NCBI GenBank assembly: GCA_964473045.1
Contig: CAYYMX010000039.1
Span: forward strand, 1 to 12,416
DNA: 12,416 nt
Source: CAYYMX01 sp964473045
Lineage (GTDB): Bacteria > Pseudomonadota > Alphaproteobacteria > Methylaequorales > Methylaequoraceae
Direction: 5' to 3'
The first letter of the stretch is position 1, and each line of letters opens with the position of its first letter. Below are positions 12,147 to 12,416 of this stretch, in pieces. Below the pieces are notes generated by a model. The model saw only the letters and a list, made by a program, of their open reading frames with translations, searched no databases and was not told the DNA's origin. The position numbers were made by a program, and so were the translations under genes.

Positions 12147-12416
12147 TATTCTACTACAGAAATGTCCGGGGCATCCACTGATTTCATTCCAACTACGTGG
12201 TATCCGCAATCTACATGAATGACTTCACCTGTAACACCTGAAGATAAGTCAGATAGAAGATAGATAGCATTTTTTCCAACTTCTTCGATACTAGTACCTC
12301 TTTTTAACGGAGAATTATATTCATTCCATTTAAGAATATATCTGAAATCTGAAATTCCAGAAGCTGCAAGAGTTTTTATTGGACCAGCAGAGATCGCATT
12401 CACTCGGATGTTTTCT
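12146..12416 (-). CDS. fabI: Enoyl-[acyl-carrier-protein] reductase FabI, C-terminal part (runs off the right edge)
   Basis: The last 90 or so residues of the NADH-dependent enoyl-ACP reductase that completes each fatty-acid elongation cycle. The fragment begins ENIRVNAISAGPIKTLAASGI, the FabI/SDR segment after the active site, with the family-specific IKTLAASGI. It continues with FRYILKWNEYNSPLKR, the EEVGKNAIYLLSDLSSGVTGE piece and the HVDCGYHVVGM ending typical of the enzyme. The catalytic Tyr and Lys are beyond the window edge. The frame is open to the last base. The stop overlaps the aroC start by one base, so the two genes are translationally coupled. Proximity of fabI and aroC is familiar from Alphaproteobacteria. 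Confidence 0.95.
   Translation of the reverse strand, partial: ENIRVNAISAGPIKTLAASGISDFRYILKWNEYNSPLKRGTSIEEVGKNAIYLLSDLSSGVTGEVIHVDCGYHVVGMKSVDAPDISVVE

Noticed and set aside
12147..12209. In-frame N-terminal extension of chorismate synthase
   Set aside because: It lies inside fabI in another frame and has no family similarity; the TAATG junction marks the true start.

Overview
This window looks like chromosome from a very AT-rich, probably marine alphaproteobacterium. The alphaproteobacterial call rests on a DUF3126 protein (a family I know from that class), a tusA-xseB-ispA-tlyA block and a coupled fabI-aroC pair. The marine, streamlined character is inferred from a proteorhodopsin start at the left edge, very short intergenic gaps, AT-driven residue choice (long Lys/Ile/Asn/Phe runs) and few Shine-Dalgarno sites. 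A SAR11-like, HIMB59-like or AEGEAN-169-like lineage would fit, but one window cannot decide this.

Layout. (1) Positions 1-691, minus strand: a DUF3429 membrane protein, a short apparently frameshifted membrane-peptide ORF, then the first 22 codons of a proteorhodopsin that runs off the left edge. (2) 742-1687, plus strand: a DUF3126 protein overlapping a secreted protein that looks like an outer-membrane beta-barrel. (3) 1691-4113, minus strand: a SHOCT-domain lipoprotein and, upstream of it, an abundant-type outer-membrane porin, with a rho-independent terminator between them. (4) 4245-8864, minus strand: seven tightly packed genes that look like one operon, encoding a NitT/TauT-type ABC importer (binding protein, permease, ATPase) followed by ExbB, two different ExbD proteins and TonB. 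(5) 8950-11067, plus strand: tusA, xseB, ispA and tlyA, nearly gapless. (6) 11064-12416, minus strand: aroC and the C-terminal part of fabI, joined by a TAATG overlap.

How the genes work together. Most of the left two thirds serves the cell envelope and its energy supply. Rhodopsin would build proton-motive force; ExbB/ExbD/TonB would spend that force on outer-membrane transport; the porin gives passive entry; the ABC importer carries one unknown small solute across the inner membrane. Placing a complete TonB energiser in the same transcription unit as a NitT/TauT importer, with no TonB-dependent receptor in view, is the most unusual arrangement here. The two ExbD proteins are not equivalent: one keeps the membrane aspartate that carries protons and the other has asparagine there. 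The right third is housekeeping (tRNA thiolation, exonuclease VII, isoprenoid synthesis, rRNA methylation, shikimate pathway, fatty-acid synthesis), notable mainly because dxs is missing from its common place between ispA and tlyA.

No tRNA, rRNA, CRISPR array, insertion sequence or phage gene was seen.
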